64,000 nt of DNA from Nipponacmea schrenckii. Taxonomy: Eukaryota; Mollusca; Gastropoda; Lottiidae. This document shows, one piece after another, positions 10,141-20,200 of this stretch. The notes below the pieces were generated by a model, which was not told the origin of the DNA, ran no database searches, and saw only the letters and a program-made list of their open reading frames with translations. The first letter of the stretch is position 1; the number at the start of each line of letters is the position of its first letter. Location of the stretch: NCBI GenBank assembly GCA_030562195.1, contig JAUJPP010000005.1, forward strand, positions 3,596,001 through 3,660,000, read 5' to 3'. Position numbers and translations under genes: made by a program.

Positions 10141-10221
10141 ACCACCCATGGGATTCGAACCCACGCATTTCGCCACTCCGTGGCTTTAAGTTGACTAACT
10201 AACCCATTGGGCCAGCTCGTC
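10141..10221 (-). tRNA. tRNA-like element 8, unit 2 copy, Ser-type
   Basis: Identical to 6846-6926, including the perfect variable-arm hairpin and T arm. Confidence 0.55.
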
Positions 10222-10310
10222 GAACTAAGAATTGTGAATTTTTATCCATTATAACTGTAACCTTAAGATTTAATAATGTAAAATTACTTATTAAGCAGAT
10301 TTAGTTAAAG

Positions 10311-10385
10311 TTACGCCATCCATGGGAATCGAACCCAGGTCTCTCGCCTTTCAGACCAACACTCTACCACTGAGCCATCATGTCC
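10311..10385 (-). tRNA. tRNA-like element 9, unit 2 copy, Phe(GAA)-like
   Basis: The loop is CTGAAAG (GAA anticodon with A37). The D arm begins GCTCAGTGGTAGAG and the B-box is GGGTTCGATTCCC, closer to consensus than in unit 1. The acceptor 3' side is less complementary. Confidence 0.55.
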
Positions 10386-10461
10386 GACCACAATACGGAT
10401 TATTTATCCAATATGACCGTAACCTAACGGTTTAAATAATGTAAAATAACATAAGTTTTTC

Positions 10462-10532
10462 TCTGGGTTTGGATTCAAACAAACACTATCGCTGTTTGCT
10501 ATACAGCACCTTTACCTCTTGAGCTATCCAGA
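10462..10532 (-). tRNA. tRNA-like element 11, Ala(AGC)-like, unit 2 only
   Basis: 71 nt on the minus strand. The acceptor TCTGGAT/ACCCAGA pairs 6 of 7, and the D arm begins AGCTCAAGAGGTAAAGG. There is a perfect five-pair anticodon stem GCTGT-ATAGCAA-ACAGC with T33 and anticodon AGC. The T arm GTTTG/CAAAC encloses TTTGAATC, so the B-box has lost its TTCG. It is the best-folding member of the array. Confidence 0.6.
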
Positions 10533-10599
10533 CCAGAAGCGAGGAGAAGAATTTAAAATACTTAACCCTCACACAAATTGATGAAAAATTCAGAAAATC

Positions 10600-10676
10600 A
10601 CTATATGGAATCGAACCCACATCCGCATTATATTTGTAGTTTAACATACCACTATATCGACTGAGCTACTGCGATC
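10600..10676 (-). tRNA. tRNA-like element 12, unit 2 only
   Basis: The minus strand has AGTAGCTCAGTCGATATAG (A-box) and ATGTGGGTTCGATTCCATAT, whose ends pair as a six-base-pair T-arm-like hairpin. The acceptor does not close. Confidence 0.45.
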
Positions 10677-10741
10677 TTCAAGACTAGTGGAAATATTATT
10701 CTACTTATACGTCCAAAGAATATAAAATTCTGAAAGAAAAT

Positions 10742-10814
10742 ACCAGGAGTCGAACTCGCAACCTATTAGGCTAAAATGCAAAGACTACCTCTTTTGTCCA
10801 CTTGACCATATCGA
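10742..10814 (-). tRNA. tRNA-like element 13, unit 2 only (weak)
   Basis: The minus strand has TATGGTCAAGTGGACAAAAG and the B-box GAGTTCGACTCC. The central region is AT-rich and pairs poorly. Confidence 0.4.
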
Positions 10815-11030
10815 ACTTAACGTTACTAAGCGTTGATTTGTACCCAATCCTGGACAAGCTCAATAATTTCAATGCAATAAATCGAGCGAATTGTATATCT
10901 AAAAACAGTAGCTGGCCTATTTTTTATTTTTATCCTGGTCCGCTTAATGCCTGACGAATGATGCTCCAAAATATTAGAAGGATCAGAAGAAGGAAAAGCT
11001 GCTAATAAATCATTTTAATCCAAGTCAATT

Positions 11031-11098
11031 CTTCATCTGAGACTCGAACCCATGACTATAATAATAGGATCAACAAAATCTAACGTTCAAGGTGAAAA
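11031..11098 (-). tRNA. tRNA-like element 10, unit 2 copy
   Basis: Matches 7355-7432 but lacks about 6 nt of the D loop. B-box GGGTTCGAGTCTC. Confidence 0.4.
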
Positions 11099-11150
11099 GC
11101 ACGTGCATTGTGTTCACCAGTAGCCTCTGATAATTAGTCTCTTTTATATT

Positions 11151-13447
11151 AACCAGTCTCTTGTTATCTACATTGACAATTATCTTGTAATTAAGCATAT
11201 AACATTTTGACATGTCAAACTGGGTAGTTATCGATGGTTATAGTAATTGGTAGATGGATTGGTCCAATTTAAATGATTCTGTATTGCTATTGTCATTTTA
11301 AAAAAATTCAAAAGTGGTCTGAAAATTAAATGGTTGTTGAACGATTCAAATTAAATTATGGTAGAAACGTACAGCAAACGTTGGGCATACAAGTAGTTCT
11401 TAAAAAAAGTTTTTAATTTTTTCAAAATTTCTTGTCAAATATTGTATGAATTCAGTTAAAGTTCGTGATTTTATCACTATATGGATGTTGAAAAATAAAT
11501 ACTTTCTAAAATTGTTGTACATCAAATGTTGGCTATACGTTTCCCTTGAAGTTGTAGAGTCAATCTTTATTGGTAAATAGAAGATGTATACGACTCAGAG
11601 ATCAATACGATAAAGACATAATATTAGTAGTGGAGAAAACGGTAAATTACCAAGGATATAACGGAAAATAAAACATGCCCAATAGAGAGACCAAATAATG
11701 GATAACGGCTAAAGGGAAATAACTATATAGCTAGACTACAGTTAAATTGTTGTTCATCTGGTGAGAGGGTTGCGATTTCTTAAGGTCACTGTTGTCAGCC
11801 ATTTTGAAAAACCTCACAGTTGACCTATGCAAGTGTAAAAGTTCTCCTCCCCTGAAAATGTAAATGGACTATTCCATTTCAAAATATGACGTTATGGGAA
11901 ATAACTACATTAAAGCTAGACTACAGTTAAATTGTTGTTCATCTGGTGAGAGGGTTGCTATTTCTTAAGGTCACTGTTGTCAGCCATTTTGAAATACCTC
12001 GCTGTGGACTTATGCACATGTAAAAGTTCTCCTCTCCTGAAAATGTAAATGGACTATTCCATTTCAAAATGCCAACGCCTACTGATATATGACTAACAGA
12101 CGTTATCCAATATCTTGGAATAAAATTTGACTGGTTTGTCAAAGGAACCTACCTTGATTTGTCTTTGAATCTGCTTGGATATCTTTAAGGCTAATGAAAC
12201 TTGGACTAGATCAAGCCAAGGCTATTAAAAATGCGCCAAGGGGCCAGTCGTATTTGCATGGGGATTGGATAAAGGGGGGTGGGGTGGGGTTGTCTGTAAT
12301 CACTTAAGATAGAACAGTAATATAAATCTCCAGGAAGGGGGTGATCGTAATTCCAGGGGGCAAGTCATCTGCATCCAACACCCTAGCTGCAAGCATAGTT
12401 TAATCAGTATGCAATCAGGGAAACTTTTCCAGAACAGTAGCATGTTCAATAACTAAAAAGCATTTTGTTTACATTTTTACTATATGACATATAATCCAAT
12501 GTTTTGCTATTTCACAGAATACAAATACATACATAATATATGGAATGAGAATAAAATACAAACAGAGAAGGTAGCTAGTAGCCATCTTGATTTTCAAAGG
12601 CTTGTGAGTCAGACAACACCAGAACCTTTGATCCAACTGAGAGAACGCGCCTGGCCTCGTAACCAGAATCACAACACAAAGTACTACTACCCAGCTGTGA
12701 AATCAAAGGTTTGAAGTCGTCCAACTCCTAATCCCTTTGAGAAATCCAGTAGGGTTTTAACATAACATAATTATTGTTTATCAAGTGCTAATATCCTGGT
12801 GCTTTAAGATCTATCAAAGGGTTAAGAGTCCTCCTAAGTTGACCCTTGCTCCAACCAGAACATTGGTTGTATGGATCAAGGGATACAGGTCGAAGACTCA
12901 GATACCTTTGATAAATCATATTTCTACAAAAATTTCTTCAGTAAATCTTTACTAATTTTTTCTACATAATTACGCTATAAAATACAATATATATATACTC
13001 AAATTTAAAACTGTATTACCCAATCAAATGTAAGTCTACCAGATGTTTTGATTGGTTCATTTGAATATTGAGGACCAATCAAAAATTCAATTTGTACTTT
13101 CTATATTCTGAATTGATTCTCATTATAGGGATAAAGTCATTGAAAAGAAAGCAAACTCTAATCCATATTTCCATTTTGAAAGGTGATACAGGTGCCTCTA
13201 AATGGGGTTTAACCTGAATATTGGATAAACTTTTAATTCTTAAGGTCTTCTTAAAGGAATAAAGTTATCTAAAAAGGCAAACCCCATTTCATATTTCCAT
13301 TTTGATAAGTGATACAGAATCCTTTCTTTAGCCAAAACTTTAATAACGTTAATGCCATATATAAATATACAAGTACCTTGCTAAAGTTTACACTTAAAAC
13401 TCAATGACTCTATCCCTTGAAGCCTAATAACGCCTGAGCGTGATTTC
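11151..13447. other. Intergenic, AT-rich; one direct duplication, no gene seen
   Basis: 11690-12075 holds two tandem copies of about 185-190 bp (GTTGTTCATCTGGTGAGAGG occurs at about 11751 and 11934). The rest is unique AT-rich sequence. Short ORFs here show no family resemblance. Confidence 0.6.
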
Positions 13448-16400
13448 CTATTTAACTAAAGGCGTTTGTTTCAGCTGTAATAAAATGGAACGCATGCGTG
13501 TGACATCTTTAGTCGATTTGACAACCTTGGGATTGAATTCGCAGAGGCGACAGATTTTCTCCCATTCATGACCAGGGACTGATTCATCTCTTTCCTTAAT
13601 AAAAGCTTTCTCTGCAACTCTGCAAAATAAAGTAATAACTCAATATAGTTTACCCTAGACTAGACTGGGTTTCCCCCATAGCACACAAACCAAAAGCTTT
13701 GGTTGTTCAAAAGGACCCTGTCTACCAGCTGGTCATAGGCCAAACCTCTGGGTATTGATCTTTCCCGGATTATCTGTACCCATTTACAGCTGGGTTGACT
13801 GGAATAATGAGGATCCTTTCTATCAACTGGTCCTTGACCAAACCTCTTGGCATTGATCTTTCCTGGATTATCTGTACCCATTTACAACTGGGTTGACTGG
13901 AATAATGAGGAAAGATGACTTATTCATAGTCACCCAACACCGAATGAAATAAGAACCCACAACCACCATTTCTTTAATGTAAGTGTTCCAACGCTCAGAC
14001 CAATTTCGCTACAGCCCTTCCTACATATAATTTGCTTAATATTTGACTTGACTCAACTTACAAATTATTTCCATGAGTTTTGGTGAGCTGCTCAGAGTGA
14101 TGTTTATACCAGTCTTCTAGTTCTTTCTTGGCCACCGTCTGCCAGTCAGCCTTCTTTTTAACTTCTTCAGCATCTAAAAAAATATATGAGAATATTCTAC
14201 ACTTGCCATCTGCTGTTCAATAAGCTCGCTTGTTTATCTACTACACCTAAAATCGCTAGCTGTCCTGATGAGGATAGCGTATCTGCAACATGTGTCGACA
14301 GCTCTACAAAATCTTCAGTCCATTCTTCAAACTAGCTGTCCTGATGAGGATTGTGTATCTGAAACACATGTCCCTAGCTTGAAGATATGAAAGGATCTTC
14401 GCAAAAGTTTTGTAAGCATCTAGCTTACCTTTCTTTTCTAATCTCTCCTTCTGCTCCTCTCTCCATTTCTTTATTTTTTCTGGCTCACTCCGGACGACAT
14501 CTTGTCTAGAAATAGCAGAGTAGGCATCACTGGGTCCAGACTGAAAGGATAAAGGTCTTGAATTAAGTGACATTAAAGTAATTGGGACACTAAATAAGTC
14601 TCACTGCTGGATCATCTTAAAGTGTTTGATGACGTCATTTAAACCAAAATATCTTATCACATCACATATCAGTGACGTCACCAGAAACTTTTAGTGGAAT
14701 CGCAGGAACCACAGACATCTGATTGAAAATTGGAATGATGCAAATTGATGCCCTCAGTGTCCCTGATACAAAAATAAACATTTAGAAATTATTAGCTGTA
14801 AGCGACACACAAACATTAAAAGTTTTTAAAATAACTTCAAGGGATATTGTCAAATAAAATTTCAACTTAAACTTTGTGACTAGATCCCTTTAAAAGATTT
14901 GTAACACATGCAAATTTTTTTCAGATTTACTGAGCAAGCTTTATACAAATTGAAGCAACAAGCATAGTTTTGGGCAATGGATGTATATAACTGGTTATGT
15001 TTTTGGTGACTTGGTAAGGTTGTTTTGTGCTTTCGATTGAACAAAGCTACAGGGAGCATGATGGAGAATAAGGGCTCTGCTTTATAGAGTCCTGAAGGAT
15101 AAAAGGCTTGAATTGGGTGGCATTTAAGTGATTGGGACATCTAAAAATTCTCACTGCTGGAGCACTGTCTCCAAAATCACTTGGGCCAGAATCCATATCT
15201 AACAAACCACCTGATTGGTTACCATTTCCACTCCCCATATCTAACAAGCCACCTGATTGGTCGCCATTTCCGCCACCCATATCTAACAAGCCACCTGATT
15301 GGCCGCCAATTCCACTCCCCATATCTAACAAGCCATCTGATTGGCCAAAAGGTGAACTTACGTCCAAGTCTCCGTTAAGCTCTCCTGAATTCTCACTTGT
15401 GGGATCATCCAATCCACTGCCTCCAAATAAATCTTCCTGCAAACAACCACATGCAACATGCAAAATTAAAGAGATTGTAAAGAGGTTTTCTAAACTTTAT
15501 ACGCGTATCAGGGACACTGATAGCATCAATTAAACCAGTCAGCCATTCTATCACCATGTCTCGCCCAAGCCCCACAATTAAAATTTTGACAATGAGATTA
15601 GGGCGTCACACAACAAAGGTGTGATTTATGCATCCAATTATGCCATTCTAATTTTCAGTCAGACATCTGTGGTTCTGGCAAAATCCACAAAAATAGGGGT
15701 CACATCTCAAAAATATGATTTTGCATAATAAACACCACAGATGTCTGACTAAAAATTGAAATGGTGGAAATAAAAGACATCAAACAGCCAGAACACACAA
15801 AATGTTTAGAAAACCCCTAATAATAAGTTGGCTTTTCAAATGATTAATACAAAATACATGCAATATGGCAACAATTAAAGCAAAACTACAAAAAACTCTA
15901 TGCAGCGCATAATAACATTTCAAACATTTAAGGTTAAATATTAAAATTGTATCATGCAAGTTGTTCTGGAAAACTCGGAATTCTAAGACTCACAGTACTT
16001 TGTTAAAGCTGATATCATATTCTAATTCGCATGAAAATAATCAGTAAAATAAAGGAACTTATATAAATAGAAGGAAAAAATTCTTACCTGTTTGGAAGGC
16101 GCTGGTTGCTCGTCACCAAATGCATTGAAGTCTGCAATATGGAACAAGATTTCAACATAATACCCATGGGATGAATGGGGGCGGGGTGAGTCTGTTTTCT
16201 CTGGCACACAATCAAACTAAAGCTCATTTAGCGAAAGGGTGGCTATCGCAATCAAGGTTTTTAAGACAATGTTCATAACAGATTGACATTGTGAAGAAAC
16301 CGCCTCCCTCTGGGCAGATTAGGGTACCTCTTTAAATCTATTATGGCTGGATATTAACAGATTTAATTGATAAATTTATTAACCTCATTGAACACTGCCT

Positions 16401-16687
16401 TATCCTGAACAGAGAAGAACAACAAACAAATTTAAGCTTTTTTGTGGGCGTGGCAGTAAATGCTAATGTAATCATGGACATGAGTAAGAAGAAAGTGAAA
16501 AGCCGGATGGAAAAATGTCGAAAATGCCTATTTCTGAATTAAACTTACCATCTTGAGGGGCAGATTCTGTAGGATTATCGTCTTCTAAACCAGCTAATTC
16601 ATCTTGTTCACGAGCTAAAAAGTCTGCAGCTGGATCTTCTTCCATATTTGGTGGATTAGCACTCTCAAATTGATCAAAGTCGGCCAT
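13448..16687 (-). CDS. CLTA: Clathrin light chain, six coding exons
   Basis: Coding exons on the minus strand: 16549-16687, 16088-16131, 15155-15436, 14429-14540, 14062-14173 and 13448-13619. The phases join without error to give 286 residues. Start MADFDQFESANPPNMEEDPA; EED at residues 16-18 lies in the universally conserved N-terminal block that in vertebrates controls assembly and binds Hip1/Hip1R. The middle coiled heavy-chain-binding part (IKKWREEQKERLEKK, then WQTVAKKELEDWYKHHSE) and the C-terminal block (GHEWEKICRLCEFNPK, DVTRMRSILLQLKQTPLV) are textbook clathrin light chain. The protein coats clathrin cages in endocytosis and TGN sorting. Oddity: exon 15155-15436 inserts about 94 residues with four 14-residue Gly-rich LLDM repeats, so it is longer than the roughly 210-250 residues of vertebrate light chains. 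CLTA is used as the family symbol; invertebrates usually have one gene. Confidence 0.95.
13650..13910. repeat. Dispersed satellite, P type (two to three copies)
   Basis: Copies of the roughly 100-bp unit with GGATCCTTTCTA, a CAGCTGG core, and GATTATCTGTACCCATTTAC followed by AGCTGGGTTGACTGG. It lies just upstream of the last clathrin light chain exon, inside intron 5. Confidence 0.8.
15155..15436 (-). CDS. CLTA: Clathrin light chain exon 3 with LLDM tandem repeats
   Basis: 94 codons, phase 0 at both ends, so it could be skipped without shifting frame. It begins EDLFGGSGLDDPTSEN and then has four copies of a 42-bp unit encoding QSGGLLDMGSGNGN-type 14-mers. The last copy reads LLDMD, which fits the clathrin-box pattern L-hydrophobic-x-hydrophobic-acidic; the others read LLDMG. 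It is a cassette between the regulatory N-terminus and the heavy-chain-binding helix. Confidence 0.85.
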
Positions 16688-17208
16688 TGAAATTTATGAA
16701 TGTCTCAATCTACAAGACGTATAAACACCTGCAGTATTTTCTACTGGAAGTTGTGTCTGGATAATTGAGGAGGAAGATGACGTCGTACCGGAAGTTGTAC
16801 ACACCACTTTCCCGGAATAAAAAATTTTCTGTGCATTGATTGGTCAAAATCCTTCAATAATAATGATGTACCATGTAGAAAAACTTGCAGTCTATCAAAA
16901 TTCAATATTTTTAAAGAAAATATATTTTAGACCAAAACAACAACTAGAATTTCTTATTTAAACCATTTCCCTCGAAGAAATTCACGTAAATAAATTTTAT
17001 AGCAAAGTATTTCAAATCCAAATCTTCCATTTTTGGCACATCAGCGTACATAATAATAATAAACATTGCAGGGAGAAGCAACAAAGAACTTCGTAATACT
17101 GCTAAAAATAAACTTTAACTAATGCAGACGAAATTTTGAACGTCCATGTGGAATCAGAACTAGTCATAATATTGAGAGAATTCATATGAAACGGTTGACA
17201 TCGAAAAA
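16688..17208. promoter_or_regulatory. Shared divergent promoter of clathrin light chain and TBCEL
   Basis: 521 bp between the two start codons. A CRE-like TGACGTCG (16778-16785) is followed by an ETS-type ACCGGAAGT (16787-16795), and CTGGAAGTTG lies nearby at 16744. These lie 90-110 bp from the clathrin light chain ATG and fit housekeeping bidirectional promoters. Transcription start sites cannot be read from the sequence. Confidence 0.4.
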
Positions 17209-20200
17209 ATGTCAGATTTGCACCCAAAAAAGGCTGAAAACAAAACGGAAAGTGAAGTCCAAAACGACGAAGAAAGTGATTCAGCCCAAACTTTTACTGA
17301 GGCAGTGCGTGATAAATATTGCTTCGACGGTACAGACTACACATTTGGATCTTGTCAGATTACCATCCATGGAAAAGCAGGAACCAAAGGTGCCAAGGCT
17401 GAATTGGCCCATTTAAGGAATGTGGTATGTGTCATGTGAAATAATTTTCCCATTCTTTTACATGAAAAACTTTTAAAACTTATTATTGCAAGATGTCACT
17501 GCAAACTTTACCCAAGGAAAATAAATATATTGAAATATTTTTGAGGTGCCAAAATCGAGTTCACAATTTGCAGATTTCACATGAAAAATTTCAAACAAAA
17601 ATGGAATAAAATAAATGAAGTTGTACTGTACCTAATCTGAGAATGGGGCGATCCATAGAAAAAATTGAAACACAATGAGAATCACTGAAAAACATGAAAT
17701 CAATTATAGAATACGAATGACTGTTTCTCTTCCAGGTGTTATGCAATACTAACTTGAAGTATGCAGGTATACCCAGGGAAGGTTTGGCTTCACTTTGTCC
17801 CAATGTCATAGACTTGGATATCTCTGGTAACAACATTACCAGCTGGAAAGAAATTCTACCCATATTTCAACAGCTGCATCACCTTAAGTTTGTCAATTTA
17901 GGGGGAAACCCAATTCAGACGGATCAAGTAAGTTCGTTCAGTAGCATTTAGTTATTAGAGAATATAGCCTATATCTGGACATTATTATATGGATGGCAAT
18001 TACTTTATTTTTATGGCATTTAGTAATTGGTTATATTTATAATAACTAAGCTTTATGGATAAACAAAATAATACGAAATAAACTCAGTAATTGTTTATCC
18101 ATAAAGCTTAGTTATTATTATATGTATCAGGGACACTGACAGCATCAATTTGTACCCTTCTAATATTCCATCAGGCCTCTAATATTTTATAGGGATTCTG
18201 TTACTTTATGACACCAGGTAAGTCTACTGATGAATATATACTCATATTGACCATTCTTGAGCAGTTAAATCTAATGTCCATTCTAAGACGCAGTATCAAT
18301 TTAAAACCTAATATTTTGAATTTGTTTCTAGGATTATTTGGAAGCCAGTGATGGTCCGATAAGCAATGTAGAAAATCTGGTTTTAAATGGAACATTTATT
18401 CAGTGGAAGGAAGTCTTGAAATTGGTTAAGAGGTTGCCTGCCTTAAAAGAAATACACGTGTGTTATAATGGTATGTGTCTATCAAAAGTCAAGGTCCCTC
18501 CCCCAAGTTTGTTAGCCAATTAAATGAGGATGCCAGAGAAGAAGACCTGCCCCTTTTTTTCCATGTTATTGTTTGCTCATTTGATTTGTCCAAAGTCAAG
18601 ATCTGTTCCCTCCTTGTCCTATTTGTAATTTTGCCAGTAGGATGTAGTAGGTGGGCCTTTGAAATTAAGATCCCGCCCCTTCCTGCCCCTGTTTTCATAT
18701 TGGCCAAAAAAACCCACAGTAAAAGCATGAAATTAAAAAAATGTGAATCTTTTTTCAGAATATGAAGGTTTTGGTGGAATGGAGAAAGACGATTTAAAGA
18801 ATATTGAATGTTTCAGAGCCAATAACAACAATATACAAAAGTAGGTTTTAATCAACAATAATGATATATCAAAAGTAGGTTTTAATCAACAACAATATAC
18901 AAAAGTAGGTTTTAATCAACAACAATATACAAAAGTAGGTTTTAATCAACAACAATATACAAAAGTAGGTTTTAATCAACAACAATGATATACGAAAGTA
19001 GGTTTTAATCAACAACAATGATATACAAAAGTAGGTTTTAATCAACAATAACTGGTATACAAGAGTAGGTTTTAATCAACAACAATGATATACGAAAGTA
19101 GGTTTTAATCAACAACGATATACGAAAGTAGGTTTTAATCAACAACAATGATATACGAAAGTAGGTTTTAATCAACAACAATGATATACAAAAGTAGTTA
19201 TATTATCAAGAACAATATACAAAGGTTTTAATCAACAATAATGATATACAAAAGTAGGTTTTAATCAACAATAATAGTATACAAAAGTAGGTTTTTATCA
19301 ACAATAATGGTATAGAATGGTAGGTTTTAATCAACAACAATATAAATGGTATACAAAAGTAGGTATTAATGGATTTTTTTCTATTTGGCTTCAGATGGTC
19401 AGAGGTATGGAAGTTGCGGCACTTACCAAAATTACATTCTTTAATACTATCAGGCAACCCTGTCAAAGACATATTCTTCGACCACAATTGTTGTACTGGT
19501 AACCATGACGACTGCCAGGAACCTATAGATGACCTTGCTCCAGAAAGCAACCATCAAAATTGTGATAAGACTCTGGCAGAAGCTTCTGATCAAAAGTCCT
19601 GCCAGTCTGTAAGCTCCTGTGATACCTCAGAAAGTTTGAAGGACCAACAAACCTTAGAAACGTCCAATTGCCATAACCTTTCAAAGGCCCAAAGTTCCAA
19701 AGACCAAAATGGAGAGAAAAAGTCTGCAGATGGGCTGACCACAGACCAAGATAAAGGTTCCTGTAATTCTGATTTAGAAGAAGAATTCCAATCTATGGTC
19801 TCAGAGCTGCTTAAAGGTTCTGAAAACATGTCTCACCAGAATTCATCATGTAACCAAGGCAACAACAGATACAGATACCAATCTCTGCAGAGCGAAGATG
19901 GAGACTATGATGACTGTTCGAAGGAGGAGGGAACTTACCGGAACAGCTGGCGAACTCACAAGAAGAAATGTCAGGAGAGACTCTGGGACAGTTGCCACTA
20001 GAAACCATAGAACAGGTGCCAACAGATGTGTCTGGAAAGATGTCACCAGACACCATAGAACAGATGCCAACAGAAGCATTAGGACAGATGCCAACAGATG
20101 TGTCTGGAAAGAAGTCACCAGAAGCATTAGGACAGATGTCACCAGAAGCCAAAGAACAGATGTCACCAGAGGAAGCAACTGAAGCTGCTAATGAGGAACC

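Larger units (their letters stand above)
7585..11150. other. tRNA-like array, unit 2 (TATA module plus 13 tRNA-like sequences)
   Basis: Second tandem copy of the unit that starts at 4890. The 5' module (7585-7850) keeps the E-box and TATA box exactly. An AT-rich insert of about 600 bp (about 7850-8650) precedes the array. All ten tRNA-like sequences of unit 1 are present in the same order and strand. Three more minus-strand ones (10462, 10600, 10742) sit in a segment of about 380 bp that is absent from unit 1 at about 7165-7215. Between the units lies a spacer of about 100 bp (7481-7585). Confidence 0.75.
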
